A stretch of 57,708 bases of DNA from Mycolicibacter heraklionensis (GTDB taxonomy: Bacteria > Actinomycetota > Actinomycetes > Mycobacteriales > Mycobacteriaceae). The position numbers and the translations under genes were made by a program. Under the pieces are notes generated by a model. The model was not told where the DNA came from. It made no database searches and worked only from the letters and a program-made list of their open reading frames with translations. This document shows positions 8,397 to 17,763 of the stretch, in pieces; position 1 is the first letter of the stretch, and each line of letters opens with the position of its first letter. Where the stretch lies: contig LZME01000036.1 in NCBI GenBank assembly GCA_001673575.1, positions 1 through 57,708 on the forward strand, in the 5' to 3' direction.

Positions 8397-9536
8397 CTAG
8401 AACACCGCGTGCTGCACCAAGACGTCGGCGAATGCCACCAGGTCGGCGGCGAAGATTGCGGGCTGCTCGAAGGCGGCGAAGTGCCCGCCGCGGTCGGCGA
8501 CGCTGTAGTGAACGAGGTTGTAGCGGTTGGCGGCCCACGCCCGCGGTGTCTGCAGTAGCTCATAGGGGTAAACCGCGTAGCCGGTCGGCACGGCGACGCG
8601 CCCCTGCCACGAGCTGAGCGCGCCGTTGCCGGCGCGGGCCGACTCGCAGTAGAGCCGAGCCGACGACGTCGCGGTCACCGTCAGCCAATAGAACATCAGG
8701 TTGTCGATGAGCCGATCGGTGCTGATCGGCATACCCTCGCGAATGTCGCACCAGGCGTGGAACTTCTCCAGAATCCAGCCGGCCAGGCCCACCGGTGAGT
8801 CGTCGAGGCCAAAGCCCAGCGAATGGGGGCGGGTGGCCTGCTGGTTCAGGTATGCGGTGCCGTCGGCGGTGCGCTGTACCGAGTCGATGATCGCCGCCTG
8901 CTCTGCCGGTGTCACCGCGGCCATCAGTTCGGAGTTGTCGTGATCGGGCGGCGCGAAGCACATGTTGGTGTGAATGGCCGCGGCGCGGCCCGCGTAGTGC
9001 TCGCCGAGGTGGCGGGTGACCAGCGCGCCCCAGTCGCCGCCTTGGGCGACATAACGGTCATAGCCCAGCTGCCCCATGACGTCGTCTGCTGCGGCTGCCA
9101 CGGCCGCAACGTCGACACCGGTCCGACGGGTGGGCCCGGAGAACCCGTAGCCGGGCATCGAGATGACCACGACGTGGAATCGCTTCCGTAGCAGCGGCAC
9201 TGCATCCAGGAACTCCACAATCGAGCCGGGCCAGCCGTGGGTGATCAGCAGGGGGATGGCGTCGGGCTCGGATGACCGGATGTGCAGGAAGTGCACACGC
9301 TGCCCGGCGGCCTCGGTGACGAACGAGCCGAGCGCGTTGACCTCGGACTCGACGCGTCGCCAGTCGTATGCGTGCAGCCAGTGCTCCACCACAGAGCGCA
9401 GGAAACTTTGGTCGGTGCCGTAATCCCAGGCGGCGCCCTCGATCTCCGCCGGCCAGCGGGTGTTGGCGAGCCGGCGGCGCAGATCATCGAGTTCGGCTTC
9501 GGGGACGCGTAGTGGCAACGGTTCAGGGTGAGTCAC
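8397..9536 (-). CDS. Epoxide hydrolase (alpha/beta-hydrolase, EHN domain, microsomal type)
   Basis: A 379-residue epoxide hydrolase of the microsomal/juvenile-hormone type. An N-terminal EHN segment (about residues 4-110, with NTRWP and WDYG) precedes an alpha/beta-hydrolase core. The oxyanion loop is HGWPGS (100-105), the nucleophile is D168 in GGDWG, and the base is H352 in RGGHFAAFE. The family opens epoxides to diols by way of an ester intermediate. GTG start 9534-9536 has a GGAGG at ideal spacing. The start lies inside the end of the upstream TetR gene (14-bp overlap), so the two form one operon. Convergent with the Rieske gene, 4 bp away. With the oxygenase, SDR, aldehyde dehydrogenase and deacylase it suggests degradation of a cyclic or unsaturated compound. 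Confidence 0.9.
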   Translation of the reverse strand: MTHPEPLPLRVPEAELDDLRRRLANTRWPAEIEGAAWDYGTDQSFLRSVVEHWLHAYDWRRVESEVNALGSFVTEAAGQRVHFLHIRSSEPDAIPLLITHGWPGSIVEFLDAVPLLRKRFHVVVISMPGYGFSGPTRRTGVDVAAVAAAADDVMGQLGYDRYVAQGGDWGALVTRHLGEHYAGRAAAIHTNMCFAPPDHDNSELMAAVTPAEQAAIIDSVQRTADGTAYLNQQATRPHSLGFGLDDSPVGLAGWILEKFHAWCDIREGMPISTDRLIDNLMFYWLTVTATSSARLYCESARAGNGALSSWQGRVAVPTGYAVYPYELLQTPRAWAANRYNLVHYSVADRGGHFAAFEQPAIFAADLVAFADVLVQHAVF

Positions 9537-10131
9537 GGTGGCCTCCGGTTAGTCCGTCGATGATGTGGTCGCTGACGAAGCGGCGCACGGCGCGGGCATT
9601 GTCCAGATTCACCCGCATCGGCGGCAGCAGCTCGAAGCTGAACAGCATCCGCACGATCCATTCCCCGGCGCGGCCCGCGTCGAGAGTGTTGTCGACTTCA
9701 CCGCGGCGCTGCGCGGCACGCACCAGTGGCATCCAGAGTGCCACCGAGCGCTGCATCAGGTCGTCGCCGCCGTGCTCAAGCAGCAGGACCAGCACGCTCT
9801 GATTGATCGTGCGCGGCTCGGCCGCCGATCTGCGGCGATGCGCCGAGATCAGCACCGCCGCGGCCGCAACCTGCTCGGCCAGGGTGTCGAGCTCGTTGAC
9901 CTCGGCGGCCATGGTCGCGATGAATGCCGCCGACAGATGGTCGAGTGCGGCGGCGATGGCGTCATCGCGGGTGCCAAAGGCGTTGTGCACGGTACCGCGT
10001 GATACGCCCGCCGTTTCAGCAACCGCGGTCAGGCTGAAGCGCCGGGGGCCGAGATGGCGCAGGGTCTCGGTGGCGGCCAGGAGCAGCGGCGTGGGGAGCG
10101 GTTTCGACGACTTCTCACCGGGCACTTGCAC
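9523..10131 (-). CDS. TetR-family regulator, first gene of the epoxide hydrolase operon
   Basis: A 202-residue TetR regulator with helix-turn-helix FSLTAVAETAGVSRGTVHNAF at about residues 32-52; the usual YRYF signature is replaced by VHNAF. It is cotranscribed with the epoxide hydrolase and divergent from the D-aminoacylase operon. The GTG start (10129-10131) falls inside a 27-bp imperfect palindrome, so the protein probably represses both its own operon and the divergent one. A second in-frame GTG two codons later (10123-10125) is an alternative start. Confidence 0.88.
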   Translation of the reverse strand: MQVPGEKSSKPLPTPLLLAATETLRHLGPRRFSLTAVAETAGVSRGTVHNAFGTRDDAIAAALDHLSAAFIATMAAEVNELDTLAEQVAAAAVLISAHRRRSAAEPRTINQSVLVLLLEHGGDDLMQRSVALWMPLVRAAQRRGEVDNTLDAGRAGEWIVRMLFSFELLPPMRVNLDNARAVRRFVSDHIIDGLTGGHRDSP

Positions 10132-10152
10132 ACATTATCGAGATGTGTACAA
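10126..10152. promoter_or_regulatory. Operator palindrome between TetR/epoxide hydrolase and D-aminoacylase operons
   Basis: TTGCACACAT (10126-10135) and ATGTGTACAA (10143-10152) form an inverted repeat matching at 9 of 10 positions around a 7-bp centre. It overlaps the TetR start codon and lies 54 bp upstream of the deacylase start, placing it over both promoters. This is the probable TetR site, with autoregulation. Confidence 0.65.
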
Positions 10153-10206
10153 ATTGATCAACACCGTTCTTGGGTGCGCCCGACACCACTATTGAAGGAG
10201 ACGGCT

Positions 10207-11970
10207 GTGTACGACCTCACGATCACCGGTGGGACCGTCGTGGACGGGACGGGAGAACAGCGCTACCTCGCCGATGTCGGCGTCCGGGATGGACGCATCG
10301 TGGCGGTGCAGCGCCGCACCGGAACCGATGATCCGGGACTGACGGGCGAGGCGGCCGAAAACATCGACGCCACCGGCCGTGTCGTCGCGCCGGGGTTCGT
10401 CGACATCCACACCCACTACGACGGGCAGGTCAGCTGGGACAACCTGCTGGAGCCGTCCAGCGGTCACGGCGTGACGACGGTGGTGACCGGCAACTGCGGG
10501 GTGGGCTTCGCCCCGGTCCGGCCGGGCCGCGAGGAGTGGCTGATCAAACTCATGGAGGGTGTCGAAGACATCCCCGGCACCGCCCTGACCGAAGGCATCA
10601 CCTGGGGCTGGGAGAGCTACCCCGAGTACCTCGACCGGCTCGACGGGCAGGGCTTCGCCGTCGACGTCGGCAGCCAGGTCGCGCACGGCGCGATTCGCGC
10701 CTACGCCATGGGAGACCGCGGCGCCCGCAACGAACCGGCCACCGCGGACGACATCGCGGCCATGAGCCGCCTGGTCCGGGAAGCCGTCGAGGCCGGGGCG
10801 CTGGGATTCTCGACGTCGCGCACCCTGGCACACCGGGCCATGGACGGCGAGCCGGTACCGGGGACGTTCGCCGCCGAAGACGAACTGTTCGGCCTGGGCC
10901 GGGCCATGGCGGCCGGCGGGCAGGCGGTCTTCGAACTGGCCCCGCAGGGCGCGGCCGGCGAGGACATCGTCGCGCCGAAGAAGGAGCTGGAATGGATGCA
11001 GCGCCTCGGTGCCGAGATCGACCGTCCGGTGTCGTTCGCGCTGATCCAGGTCGACGCCGACCCCAATCTGTGGCGCGAGCAGTTGGACATCTCCGCGGCT
11101 GCCCACCAAGCGGGCAGCGCGCTGTACCCGCAGATCGCCGCCCGCCCGTTCGGCATGCTGCTCGGCTTTCCCGGGCATCACGCCTTCACCCACCGGCCGA
11201 CCTACCGGCGGCTGAAGGCCGAATGCAGCCGTGCCGAACTCGCGCAGCGGCTCGCCGAACCGGCGGTCAAGGCGGCGATCCTGTCCGAAGACGACCTGCC
11301 GGTGGACCCCGCGGTGCAGTTCGACGCCATGTTCGCGTTGGTGCAACACTCACTGCACCGCATCTACGATCTGGGTGACCCGCCGGACTACGAGCCGACC
11401 CAGGAGCGCTCGGTGGCGGCGATCGCCGCGGCGCGCGGCGACGATCCGTTGGCAACGCTGTATGACCTGATGTTGCAGGCCGACGCCGGCGCGATGCTGA
11501 TGCTGCCGTTCTTCAACTACGCCGACGGCAACCACGACGCGATCCGTGAGATGCTCACTCACCCCGCCGGGGTGCTGGGGCTCTCCGACGGCGGAGCGCA
11601 CTGCGGAATGATCTGCGACGCCTCCTATCCCACCTACCTGCTCACCCACTGGGCCCGGGACCGGCATCGCGGCGACAAACTGCCCCTGGAGTACCTGGTG
11701 CGCAAACAGTGCCGCGACACCGCGCAACTGTTCGGCCTGGGCGATCGCGGCGTCATCGAGGTCGGCAAGAAAGCCGACATCAACGTGATCGACATGGACG
11801 CGCTGAGGCTGCACCCGGCCCGGATGGCCTATGACCTGCCGGCCGGCGGACACCGCCTGCTGCAGGGGGCGAGCGGGTATGTTGCGACCATCGTCAGCGG
11901 TACCGTCACCCGGCGCAACGGCGTCGACACCGGTGCACGGCCCGGGCGTCTGGTGCGCGGAGCGCGCTAG
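10207..11970 (+). CDS. N-acyl-D-amino-acid deacylase / D-aminoacylase-type amidohydrolase
   Basis: A 587-residue amidohydrolase of the D-aminoacylase subgroup. It begins with the beta-sandwich strand [15 protein letters not shown] and has the metal-binding DIHTHYDGQ, then a [10 protein letters not shown] loop, [15 protein letters not shown] near the C-terminus and a closing KKADINVID strand. Related enzymes hydrolyse N-acyl-D-amino acids, but many mycobacterial members have unknown substrates, so the amide substrate is an inference. GTG start 10207 has GAAGGAGA (10194-10201) at good spacing. Longer in-frame starts would overlap the TetR gene and its operator. It is followed closely by SRPBCC and SDR genes, probably one operon. 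Confidence 0.88.
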   Translation: MYDLTITGGTVVDGTGEQRYLADVGVRDGRIVAVQRRTGTDDPGLTGEAAENIDATGRVVAPGFVDIHTHYDGQVSWDNLLEPSSGHGVTTVVTGNCGVGFAPVRPGREEWLIKLMEGVEDIPGTALTEGITWGWESYPEYLDRLDGQGFAVDVGSQVAHGAIRAYAMGDRGARNEPATADDIAAMSRLVREAVEAGALGFSTSRTLAHRAMDGEPVPGTFAAEDELFGLGRAMAAGGQAVFELAPQGAAGEDIVAPKKELEWMQRLGAEIDRPVSFALIQVDADPNLWREQLDISAAAHQAGSALYPQIAARPFGMLLGFPGHHAFTHRPTYRRLKAECSRAELAQRLAEPAVKAAILSEDDLPVDPAVQFDAMFALVQHSLHRIYDLGDPPDYEPTQERSVAAIAAARGDDPLATLYDLMLQADAGAMLMLPFFNYADGNHDAIREMLTHPAGVLGLSDGGAHCGMICDASYPTYLLTHWARDRHRGDKLPLEYLVRKQCRDTAQLFGLGDRGVIEVGKKADINVIDMDALRLHPARMAYDLPAGGHRLLQGASGYVATIVSGTVTRRNGVDTGARPGRLVRGAR

Positions 11971-11997
11971 TCGGCCATCACCGAAAGGAATCAGCAG

Positions 11998-12510
11998 TTG
12001 TCTCGGATGCATCCGTGTGAGCAGGTCGGCCTCGACTTCCTCGAGCGGGCGCCGCAGCGGTTCAGCAACAGCGTTGACCTGGCCGTGACTCCCGATGAGA
12101 TCTGGGAGGTGCTCGCCGACGCCGAAGCTTGGCCGCACTGGGCCAGTGTCATCACCAACGTGACCTGGACCAGCCCCGAACCGCACGGAGTCGGCACCAC
12201 CCGCGTGGTCGACATGCGGGGTGGCATTGTCGGGGACGAGGAGTTCCTGGCCTGGGAACCCGGACGGCACATGGCCTTTCGCTTCAATGCGAGCTCGACC
12301 TCGGCGCTGGCGGTGTTCGTCGAGGACTACATCATCGAGCCCACCCCGCAGGGGTGCCGGCTCACCTGGACCCTGGCCAATCGGTTGACCGGCCCGGCAG
12401 CGTGGTTCTCGCCGATCAGCGGCCCGCTGATGAATCTGGGTTTTCGCCGCTTCCTGGCCAACCTGCGGCGCTACACCGACCAGCGTTTCGCGACGGCGAG
12501 CCGCGGCTAG
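11998..12510 (+). CDS. SRPBCC-family protein (polyketide cyclase/dehydrase-like)
   Basis: A 170-residue SRPBCC fold protein: the opening SVDLAVTPDEIWEVLADAEAWPHW is typical, followed by beta strands and a long C-terminal helix (LMNLGFRRFLANLRRYTDQ). The fold forms a hydrophobic pocket for lipids, polyketides or aromatic compounds; no reaction can be assigned. TTG 11998 has AAAGGAA (11984-11990) 7 nt upstream; the ATG at 12007 is an alternative. It starts 27 bp after the deacylase and is followed directly by the SDR gene, so it is probably part of the same catabolic operon. Confidence 0.85.
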   Translation: MSRMHPCEQVGLDFLERAPQRFSNSVDLAVTPDEIWEVLADAEAWPHWASVITNVTWTSPEPHGVGTTRVVDMRGGIVGDEEFLAWEPGRHMAFRFNASSTSALAVFVEDYIIEPTPQGCRLTWTLANRLTGPAAWFSPISGPLMNLGFRRFLANLRRYTDQRFATASRG

Positions 12511-13455
12511 ATGAGCGCAACCGGATGGTCACTGCAGCAGGGTGCTCCGCAGGCCGGCCGGGTAGCCGTCGTCACCGGCGCGAACACCGGGGTCGGCCTC
12601 GAAGTCGCGCGGGGACTGGCGATCCTCGGTGCCACGGTCGTGCTGGCTTGCCGTAACACCGAAGCGGCTGCCGCGGCCCGGCAAGACATTCTCCGATCGG
12701 CTCCGGGTGCCCGCCTCGACGTCGTCCATCTGGACGTCAGTGACCTGGCGTCGGTACGGGCTTGCGCGGACGAGTTGCGGGCCGGCCACCCGATCATCGA
12801 CATCCTGGTCAACAACGCCGGTGTCATGCACCAAACCCGGCAGCTGACGGTCGACGGCTTCGAGGGTGACTTCGGCACGAACTTCCTTGGGCCGTTTGCG
12901 TTGACGGGCCTGCTGTTGGGTCGCGTGCTCGCCTCCGCGGCGGGACGGATCATCGCGGTGAGCAGCAAGACCCACCGCAGTGGCCGGATCGCGTTCGACG
13001 ATCTGCAGTTGACCACGTCGTTCACTCCGTCGAGGGCTTACACCCAGTCCAAGCTTGCCCAACTGATGGCCACCTGCGAACTGCAGCGGCGGCTGGAATC
13101 GGCTGCCAGCCCGGCGATCGCGTTGGCGGCACACCCCGGTGGCACCCGTACCTCGATCCTGCGCGAGCAGTCCAGGGCGGTGCGCTGGGTGTTCAACAGC
13201 CGGTCTCGCTATGTGACGGGTTGGTTCACCCAGGGGCCTGCCGAGGGCGCCCTGCCGATGTTGCGGGCAGCGACCGACCCGGCCGCCACGGGCGGTCAGT
13301 TCTACGGCCCGGGTGGGCGTTTCGAGCAGATCGGCCCACCGGTGTTGGTACGCGCTGCCGGCCGAGCCGGTGACGCCGATGCGCAGCGGCGGCTGTGGGC
13401 GGTCGCCGAAGCACTGACCGGCGTCACCTATTCGCTGACGCGCGATCCGGCGTAG
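12511..13455 (+). CDS. Short-chain dehydrogenase/reductase
   Basis: A 314-residue SDR of the retinol-dehydrogenase/protochlorophyllide-reductase-like group. The NAD(P)-binding motif is TGANTGVG (about residues 22-29), the structural NNAG is present, and the active site has SSKTH and YTQSK (Tyr/Lys pair). Such enzymes interconvert alcohols and ketones or aldehydes. The ATG follows the SRPBCC stop codon without a gap, so translation is coupled. The 3' end overlaps the convergent TetR gene by 32 bp. Confidence 0.9.
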   Translation: MSATGWSLQQGAPQAGRVAVVTGANTGVGLEVARGLAILGATVVLACRNTEAAAAARQDILRSAPGARLDVVHLDVSDLASVRACADELRAGHPIIDILVNNAGVMHQTRQLTVDGFEGDFGTNFLGPFALTGLLLGRVLASAAGRIIAVSSKTHRSGRIAFDDLQLTTSFTPSRAYTQSKLAQLMATCELQRRLESAASPAIALAAHPGGTRTSILREQSRAVRWVFNSRSRYVTGWFTQGPAEGALPMLRAATDPAATGGQFYGPGGRFEQIGPPVLVRAAGRAGDADAQRRLWAVAEALTGVTYSLTRDPA

Positions 13456-14044
13456 CGCGGCGCGCCGCGCTCACCGCAGGTGCGATCCACCGGCGCAGCA
13501 GGCGCCGTAGTTCGTCGCCCGGTGCGGGCAGCGGCGCCAGGATGAACGACTGCAACGTGCGCAGCACCATCTCGATGATGTCGTCGATGCCCTGCTCGTC
13601 GAAGCCGGTCCAGTCGACGTCGAGACGGTCGAGCAGGGAGTGCCCGAAGCTTCGGCCGGTATCGGTGGTGACGGTCACGGCAAAGGCGCTGGCCTGCTGG
13701 GAGCGCAGCAAGAGACCGACGTAGGGGTCGTGAGGGAGGCGCTCCAGGGTCAGTGCCACGCCCTCGGCGACCGCTTCGCCAGGATCGGTCATTCCGGCCA
13801 GGGCGTCAGCCAGCTGGTCCAGAAAGGTGCCGGCACCGTCGGCCGCGGTCGCCGCCAGCAGCTCCTCGGTGCTGGGGAAATAGCGGTAGACCGTCTGCCG
13901 CGTGACGCCCAGCGTCCGCGCGACGTCGGCGATGCTGGTCTGCTCGCCGCGTTCGTCGATGGTCTGGCGGGTGGCCTGCAGAATCCGCGCCACCGCCTCC
14001 TCGTCGCTGGCGGGGACATTCCCGCCCCAACCGCGGGTGCGCAT
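13424..14044 (-). CDS. TetR-family regulator, probable repressor of the divergent aldehyde dehydrogenase gene
   Basis: A 206-residue TetR regulator with helix-turn-helix IADVARTLGVTRQTVYRYFPSTEEL (about residues 38-62). It is a paralogue of the TetR at 6528-7127, with shared N-terminal MRT.GWGG-type start, identical recognition helix and similar C-terminal domain, so the two may bind related sites or ligands. It is divergent from the aldehyde dehydrogenase gene across 142 bp; no palindrome as strong as at the other TetR promoters is visible there. The 3' end overlaps the SDR gene. Confidence 0.87.
   Translation of the reverse strand: MRTRGWGGNVPASDEEAVARILQATRQTIDERGEQTSIADVARTLGVTRQTVYRYFPSTEELLAATAADGAGTFLDQLADALAGMTDPGEAVAEGVALTLERLPHDPYVGLLLRSQQASAFAVTVTTDTGRSFGHSLLDRLDVDWTGFDEQGIDDIIEMVLRTLQSFILAPLPAPGDELRRLLRRWIAPAVSAARRATPDRASANR
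13454..13471. terminator. Perfect 18-bp GC palindrome at convergent gene ends
   Basis: AGCGCGGCG/CGCCGCGCT is a perfect palindrome starting at the SDR stop codon and lying inside the 3' coding part of the convergent TetR gene. It has no loop and no U-tract, but the position suggests a terminator or pausing structure for both genes. Confidence 0.35.
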
Positions 14045-14186
14045 CAGAACCTCCGTGCCAGGGTTCGACGCCGATTCATAGCCTCAAACCGTAACCGCGG
14101 TCGCTCCGTGCCCGCTGTTGACCACGCCGTGTCCGCAATGCTAAGCAGGTGCACAGCATCTGCCGTCGCAACCAAAGGACCCGCCA

Positions 14187-15644
14187 ATGACCGTGCAGTC
14201 GGTAATCGATGATCTTGCGAAGCGGCCCGGTACCGGTGAAGTCATCCCGGTCATCGACCCGGCCACCGAAGAGCAGATCACCGAGTTCCGCGACGCCGGT
14301 CCCCAAGCGGTCAACGAAGCAGTCGCCCGCGCCAAGGCGACCTACCAATCCGGTGCGTGGACTGATCTTCCGGCTCGCCAGCGCGCCAAGGTGCTGTGGC
14401 GGCTTGCGGACCTGATCGATGAGCACGCTGCGGAGTTCGCCGAGCTGGAGTCCCTGGACGCCGGCATGCCGCCGGCGCAGGCCGAGATGATCGTGTCCAC
14501 CTGTGCGGAGTTCTACCGGTACTACGCAGGCTGGTGTACCAAGCTCAACGGCAGCAGCTACCAGGTGCAGATGGAGGGCGGCGTCAACAGCACCTACGCC
14601 AACATGCACGCCTACACCGTGAAGGAACCCTACGGCGTGGTGGGCCTGATCTATCCGTGGAACGGCCCGTTGTTCAACGCCTGCGCCAAGGTCGCCCCGG
14701 CGCTGGCGGCCGGCTGCAGCAGCGTCGTCAAGCCGGCCGAGGAGACGCCGCTGTCGGCGGTGCTGCTGGAACGGCTGATCGCGCAGGCCGGGGTTCCCGA
14801 GGGTGTCACCAACTTCGTCATCGGCTACGGCGCCACCGCGGGTGCGGCGATCACCGCGCACCCCGATGTGGAGAAGGTCGCCTTCACCGGCTCGACCGAT
14901 GTCGGCAAGGAGATCATGCGCAATTCCGCGGACAACCTGAAGAAGGTGACGCTGGAGCTGGGCGGGAAGTCCCCGGTGCTGATCTACGAGGACGCCGACC
15001 TGGACATGGCGATCATGATGGCCGCGATGGGTATCTTCGTGCATTCCGGTCAGGGCTGTGTCTGCGGATCCCGGATCTTCGTGCAGCGCAGCGTCTATGA
15101 GCGAGTGGTCGCGGGTATCGCGATGATCGGCGAGAACCTGGTGCTCGGTGGTCCCAAGGACGAGGGCGCCATGATCAGCCCGCTGGTCAGTGCCAAACAG
15201 CTTGAGCGCGTCATGGGCTACATCGACCAGGGACGCAAGGACGGCGTCGAGGTGGTGTCCGGTGGCTACCGGGTGGATCGTAAGGGCTACTTCGTGAAGC
15301 CGACCGTGCTGACCAACGTCGACCCCGCCACCAGCCGGCTGTATCGGGAAGAGATCTTCGGGCCGGTCGTCACCATCTTGCCGTTCGACGACGACGACGA
15401 AGCCGTGGCGATGGCCAACGACACCAGCTACGGCCTGGCCGCCACGGCGTGGACCACCAACCTGGCGCGCGCCCACAACCTGGGCAAGCGCCTGCAGGCC
15501 GGCACGGTGACGTTGAACTGCCAGCTGGTCTTCGACCACAACGTGCCGTTCGGCGGTTACAAGCAGTCCGGTATGGGCCACGAGTTCGGCTACGAGGGCA
15601 TCGACGGCTACCTCAAGACCAAGTCGATCTGGGCGGCACTGTAG
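14187..15644 (+). CDS. NAD(P)-dependent aldehyde dehydrogenase
   Basis: A 485-residue aldehyde dehydrogenase that oxidises aldehydes to acids. The cofactor lysine is in VKPAEETP (K182), the general base is E257 in LELGGKSP, and the nucleophile is C291 in GQGCVCGS. The length and the C-terminal NVPFGGYKQSGMGHE are standard. ATG 14187 follows an AAAGGAC element. Divergent from a TetR gene, its probable regulator, and convergent with an MMPL gene 3 bp away. It may finish oxidation of products made by the SDR and epoxide hydrolase upstream; the aldehyde is not identifiable. Confidence 0.94.
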   Translation: MTVQSVIDDLAKRPGTGEVIPVIDPATEEQITEFRDAGPQAVNEAVARAKATYQSGAWTDLPARQRAKVLWRLADLIDEHAAEFAELESLDAGMPPAQAEMIVSTCAEFYRYYAGWCTKLNGSSYQVQMEGGVNSTYANMHAYTVKEPYGVVGLIYPWNGPLFNACAKVAPALAAGCSSVVKPAEETPLSAVLLERLIAQAGVPEGVTNFVIGYGATAGAAITAHPDVEKVAFTGSTDVGKEIMRNSADNLKKVTLELGGKSPVLIYEDADLDMAIMMAAMGIFVHSGQGCVCGSRIFVQRSVYERVVAGIAMIGENLVLGGPKDEGAMISPLVSAKQLERVMGYIDQGRKDGVEVVSGGYRVDRKGYFVKPTVLTNVDPATSRLYREEIFGPVVTILPFDDDDEAVAMANDTSYGLAATAWTTNLARAHNLGKRLQAGTVTLNCQLVFDHNVPFGGYKQSGMGHEFGYEGIDGYLKTKSIWAAL

Positions 15645-15647
15645 AAG

Positions 15648-17720
15648 TCAGCGTGGCTGATTGGGCCACCAGACCCGATCGCCGATCAGCGCGAACAGTG
15701 CTGGAATCACCAGGGTACGAACCACGAAGGTGTCCAACAGGATTCCCAAGCCGACGATGATGCCCAGCTGAGTCAGCACGATCAGTGGCAGCACTCCGAG
15801 CACGCAGAACACCGCTGCCAGCACGATGCCGGCACTGGTGATGACGCCGCCGGTGGCTGACACCGCGCGCACCATGCCGTCGCGGGTGCCGTGTGCGGGC
15901 GTCTCTTCGCGGGCGCGGGTCACCAGGAAGATGGTGTAGTCCACGCCCAGCGCTACCAGAAACAGGAACGCGAACAGCGGAGTGCTGTTGTCCAGCGCCG
16001 GAAATCCGAACAGGTGCAGGCTGGCCCAGCAACCCAGGCCGAGCGCGGCGACCGCGCTGAGCACCGTCGCCGCCACCAGGACCGGCGGGGCCAACACCGC
16101 CCGAAGCAGCACGAACAGCACGGTGAGCACCACCAAGAGGATCAGCGGGATCAGCACCGCACGGTCGCGCACGGCTGCGTCGCGCACATCGAGGGCCTGT
16201 GCGTCGGCGCCACCCACCAGTGCGCGTGCGTCTATCGCACCGACCGAATCGCGTACTCCGGCAATGGTATTGAAAGCGGCATCGGTTGCCGGTGCGGCGT
16301 CGAGCACCACCGACCACATGGTTCGTCCGGTTTCGGAGGCACCCGTCTGGACCACGGAGACGACGCCGGGGACGGCGCTGATCGCCTGTTTGAGTTGCTG
16401 CGCCCGGGCGGTGGGGCCGATCACGATGGCCGGACTCGCCTCGCCGTCCGGAAAGTGTGCTGCCAGCGTGTCGAATCCGGTCACCGAGTCGGCCTGTAAC
16501 CGGAACTGCTCGGTCTGCGACAACCCGATCCCGGCGCCCAGCAGGCCACTAGCCGACAGCGCCAGGACGGCGATCGCCGCCGTGCACACCACGGCCGGGC
16601 GGCGTGAGACGGCCTCGGCGACGCGGTGCCACGGGCCCACCTGGATCACCGCATTGCCTGTAGCCCGGGGAATGAACGGCCAGAACACCTTCCGGCCGAC
16701 CAAGGCCAGCAGCGGAGGCAAGACCAACAGCACGAATACGGCGGCCACGACCAGTCCGCAGCCGGCGCAGATCCCGAGACTGCGGGTGCTCGGGGTGACC
16801 GCCAAGATCAACGTCAGCAGGGCCAGCACCACGGTGGCATTGCTGGCCAGGATCGCCGGGGCGGCGGCGGCCACCGCACGGCGCAGTGCGATGCGATGCG
16901 CGGGCTCGATGCGCAGTTCTTCGCGGTAGCGCGAAATCAGCAGTAGCGCATAGTTGGTGCCGGCCCCGAAGACCAAGACACTGGTAATGCCTGCGGTGGA
17001 GCCGTCAAAGGTCACGCCCGCGGCGGGTGCGACATCAGAGCCCACCACGGTGGCCACCCGATCGGCGAACGCGATCACCATCAGCGGTACCAGCCACAAC
17101 ACCGGAGACCGGTAGGTGACGATCAACAGCAGTGCCACCACCAGCGCGGTGACCACCAACAGGGTGACGTTGGCGCCGGTGAAGGCATCGGCGATGTCGG
17201 CGCCGAACGCCGGGCCGCCGGTGACATGGGTCGACAGCGTCGGTGGCAAGCCGTCGGCGGCCGCCGCTCGCAGGGCTTTGACCGCATCGGTGAGGCCGAA
17301 ACCGGACAAGTCGGTAGCCAAGGGCACCGTGGCCAGGGCCGCTTGGCGATCGGTGGACAGCATGGCCGGTGGCACTGGGCCGGTGAGCACCTGGGGCAGC
17401 TGCGTCATGCGATCGCGGGCCGCATTCACCGCGGTGATGTCGGCCGGCGTCAGTGGCGCACCATCGTCGCGGGTGGCGACCAGCAGTGCGGTCGCCTGTT
17501 CCCCGCCGGCGAAGGTGGTCTGCGCCGCGGCGGCGCGGGCGGATTCGGCGCCGGCCGGCAGCGTCTCGGGTGATTGGGTCGCCGCCGTATTGTCGTTGCT
17601 GAGCGCCATCAGTGCGACGGCGATCAGGATCGGGACGAGAGCAACGAGCCAGGAACGGCGGCCGGTGACGGCTGTGGACAAGCGCTCCCACACCATCCGG
17701 CGAGCATGGCACCGAATCAT
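15648..17720 (-). CDS. MMPL-family transporter without MmpS partner (ActII-3-like)
   Basis: A 690-residue RND-type membrane transporter with two bundles of five helices, each preceded by an anchor helix and an extracytoplasmic domain. The relay motifs are FGAGTNYALLLISRYREE (Asn in place of the usual Asp) and LGVDYTIFLVTRAREE. It is shorter than the MmpS-paired MmpLs and resembles the stand-alone MMPL/ActII-3 group that exports polyketides and similar compounds. ATG 17718-17720 is chosen; the reading frame stays open further upstream but there would overlap the divergent Tat-protein gene and its promoter. M93 of the open frame (17696) is a possible shorter start. It may be functionally paired with the divergent exported proteins. 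The substrate is unknown. Confidence 0.88.
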   Translation of the reverse strand: MIRCHARRMVWERLSTAVTGRRSWLVALVPILIAVALMALSNDNTAATQSPETLPAGAESARAAAAQTTFAGGEQATALLVATRDDGAPLTPADITAVNAARDRMTQLPQVLTGPVPPAMLSTDRQAALATVPLATDLSGFGLTDAVKALRAAAADGLPPTLSTHVTGGPAFGADIADAFTGANVTLLVVTALVVALLLIVTYRSPVLWLVPLMVIAFADRVATVVGSDVAPAAGVTFDGSTAGITSVLVFGAGTNYALLLISRYREELRIEPAHRIALRRAVAAAAPAILASNATVVLALLTLILAVTPSTRSLGICAGCGLVVAAVFVLLVLPPLLALVGRKVFWPFIPRATGNAVIQVGPWHRVAEAVSRRPAVVCTAAIAVLALSASGLLGAGIGLSQTEQFRLQADSVTGFDTLAAHFPDGEASPAIVIGPTARAQQLKQAISAVPGVVSVVQTGASETGRTMWSVVLDAAPATDAAFNTIAGVRDSVGAIDARALVGGADAQALDVRDAAVRDRAVLIPLILLVVLTVLFVLLRAVLAPPVLVAATVLSAVAALGLGCWASLHLFGFPALDNSTPLFAFLFLVALGVDYTIFLVTRAREETPAHGTRDGMVRAVSATGGVITSAGIVLAAVFCVLGVLPLIVLTQLGIIVGLGILLDTFVVRTLVIPALFALIGDRVWWPNQPR

Positions 17721-17725
17721 CGGCC

Positions 17726-17756
17726 GAACAACCAATGCGCTCTGATCGCCTACTGT
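17726..17756 (+). promoter_or_regulatory. Duplicated leaderless-type promoter, copy 1
   Basis: GAACAAC (17726-17732) and TACTGT (17751-17756) are separated by 18 bp, and the GTG start lies 7 nt after TACTGT. The second Tat gene has the same two elements with the same 18-bp and 7-nt spacings. TACTGT fits the mycobacterial TANNNT -10 rule, and a start codon at the expected transcription start implies a leaderless mRNA. Confidence 0.55.
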
Positions 17757-17763
17757 GAGGCTC

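Noticed and set aside
7025..8563. Minus-strand open frame of 512 codons across the Rieske gene
   Set aside because: Overlaps three convincing genes and the operator; composition is that of an antisense frame.
14076..15581. Long minus-strand open frame (about 500 codons) opposite the aldehyde dehydrogenase
   Set aside because: Low-complexity His/Arg/Gly/Val composition typical of an antisense shadow in GC-rich DNA; the plus strand has a clear aldehyde dehydrogenase with all catalytic residues.
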